Assembly: GCA_003533405.1 (NCBI GenBank)
Contig: DQDL01000065.1
Span: 7,170-13,681, forward strand
Origin: Clostridiales bacterium
GTDB taxonomy: Bacteria > Bacillota > Clostridia > Oscillospirales > Oscillospiraceae
DNA: 6,512 nucleotides
Reading direction: 5' to 3'
Below are positions 5,906 to 6,512 of the stretch, piece by piece. A program made the position numbers and the translations under genes. Each line of letters opens with the position of its first letter. Position 1 is the first letter of the stretch. The notes beneath the pieces are model-generated. The model was given only the letters and a program-made list of their open reading frames with translations, was not told the origin of the DNA and made no database searches.

Positions 5906-6512
5906 ATTCGTTATATGCTGCCAAAACGCCCTTATAGGTCATGTAGCAGTCGAGCTTTGCCACGACCTCAAAAGGTGCGTGCATGCTCAGAACGGGTACG
6001 CCTGCATCGATGGTGTCGATATTGCGGTTTGCCATGAACTTGGCTATCGTGCCGCCGCCGCCCTGATCGACCTTGCCGAGCTCACTGAGCTGCCAGATAA
6101 CGCCGTTTTCGGCAAACAGCCTGCGCAGGTGGGCGACCACCTCGGCGGAAGCGTCGCTTGTACCGGCCTTGCCTCTTGCGCCGGTGAATTTGCAGATGCC
6201 CATGCCGTAGTTGAGCTTGGAGTCGTTGCGCTTTTCTGAGACCTCGGGGAAGTTCGGGTCAAAGGCTGCGGTGACATCGGCCGACAGGCAGAAGCTGTTT
6301 TCAAAGCAGCGGCGCAGGCTCACGCCCTGCTGCTCACAAAGATCCTCCATGAAGCACTCAAAGGCGCTGCTCTGCATACCGCTCACACCGTCCGAGCCGG
6401 TCTCCTCTTTGTCTGCGAGGATGCAGACACAAGTCTTGTTGGGAGTCTCCACATCGAAAATCGCATGCAGCTCTGCAAATGCGCACACACGGTCATCGTG
6501 GCCGTAGCCGCC
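5904..6512 (-). CDS. M18 family metallo-aminopeptidase, C-terminal half (5' end missing)
   Basis: The frame is open from the window edge and gives 202 residues before TAA; family members have about 430-480, so the N-terminal half with the first metal-binding His is missing. Seen, in partial numbering: GHDDRVCAF (4-12), with the bridging Asp of the di-zinc centre in the Asp6-Asp7 pair; ADKEETGSDG (33-42), with the adjacent Glu36-Glu37 as catalytic base and zinc ligand; CLSADVTAAFDPNF (75-88), with zinc ligand Asp79; GGGGTIAKF (151-159); and SMHAPFE (176-182), with zinc ligand His178. Known of the family: cytosolic dodecameric or tetrahedral aminopeptidases removing N-terminal residues, often acidic ones, from peptides. 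Substrate preference cannot be read from this fragment. It ends ten bases before a strong terminator, so it is probably the last gene of its own unit. The ATG/GTG-like positions inside this frame are not starts, because the conserved GHDDRV precedes them. Confidence 0.93.
   Translation of the reverse strand, partial: GGYGHDDRVCAFAELHAIFDVETPNKTCVCILADKEETGSDGVSGMQSSAFECFMEDLCEQQGVSLRRCFENSFCLSADVTAAFDPNFPEVSEKRNDSKLNYGMGICKFTGARGKAGTSDASAEVVAHLRRLFAENGVIWQLSELGKVDQGGGGTIAKFMANRNIDTIDAGVPVLSMHAPFEVVAKLDCYMTYKGVLAAYNE

Overview
The window looks like chromosomal housekeeping DNA from a low-to-mid GC Gram-positive bacterium of the class Clostridia, probably an Oscillospirales/Ruminococcaceae-type gut organism. 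The evidence is the gene set (a TepA-type ClpP-fold protease, Mini-ribonuclease III, a bacterial Rqc2-family protein and an FtsK/SpoIIIE translocase) together with strong GGAGG/GGTGA ribosome binding sites. The taxonomic placement is inference. TepA is typical of endospore-forming lineages, so a spore former or a recent relative is plausible.

All six genes lie on the minus strand, so transcription runs from position 6512 towards 1. In that order they are: the C-terminal half of an M18 metallo-aminopeptidase (6512-5904, 5' end outside the window); tepA (5853-5203); uppP, undecaprenyl-diphosphate phosphatase (5104-4265); ftsK/spoIIIE (4242-1708); mrnC, Mini-RNase III (1663-1250); and rqcH, the ribosome quality control NFACT protein (1260-1, 3' end outside the window). 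No gap between genes exceeds about 100 bases, and I see no mobile element, CRISPR array, tRNA or rRNA.

Transcription units, as far as the sequence shows: an intrinsic terminator follows the aminopeptidase gene, a second follows tepA, and a third follows ftsK. uppP has its own promoter (extended -10) immediately after the tepA terminator and appears to form a two-gene unit with ftsK, 22 bases apart. mrnC and rqcH overlap by 11 bases and are probably translationally coupled.

Functionally, uppP (recycling of the bactoprenol carrier for wall synthesis) and ftsK (chromosome translocation at the septum) fit a cell division theme. mrnC (23S rRNA end maturation) and rqcH (alanine tailing on stalled 50S subunits) both act on the large ribosomal subunit.

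I found no new multi-gene system. The most interesting features are regulatory. The terminator after the aminopeptidase gene has a 13-bp stem whose 3' arm is exactly the Shine-Dalgarno sequence of tepA, and its U-tract runs into the likely TTG start codon of tepA. In addition, the ftsK terminator ends only four bases before the Shine-Dalgarno sequence of mrnC, leaving no room for an ordinary promoter.
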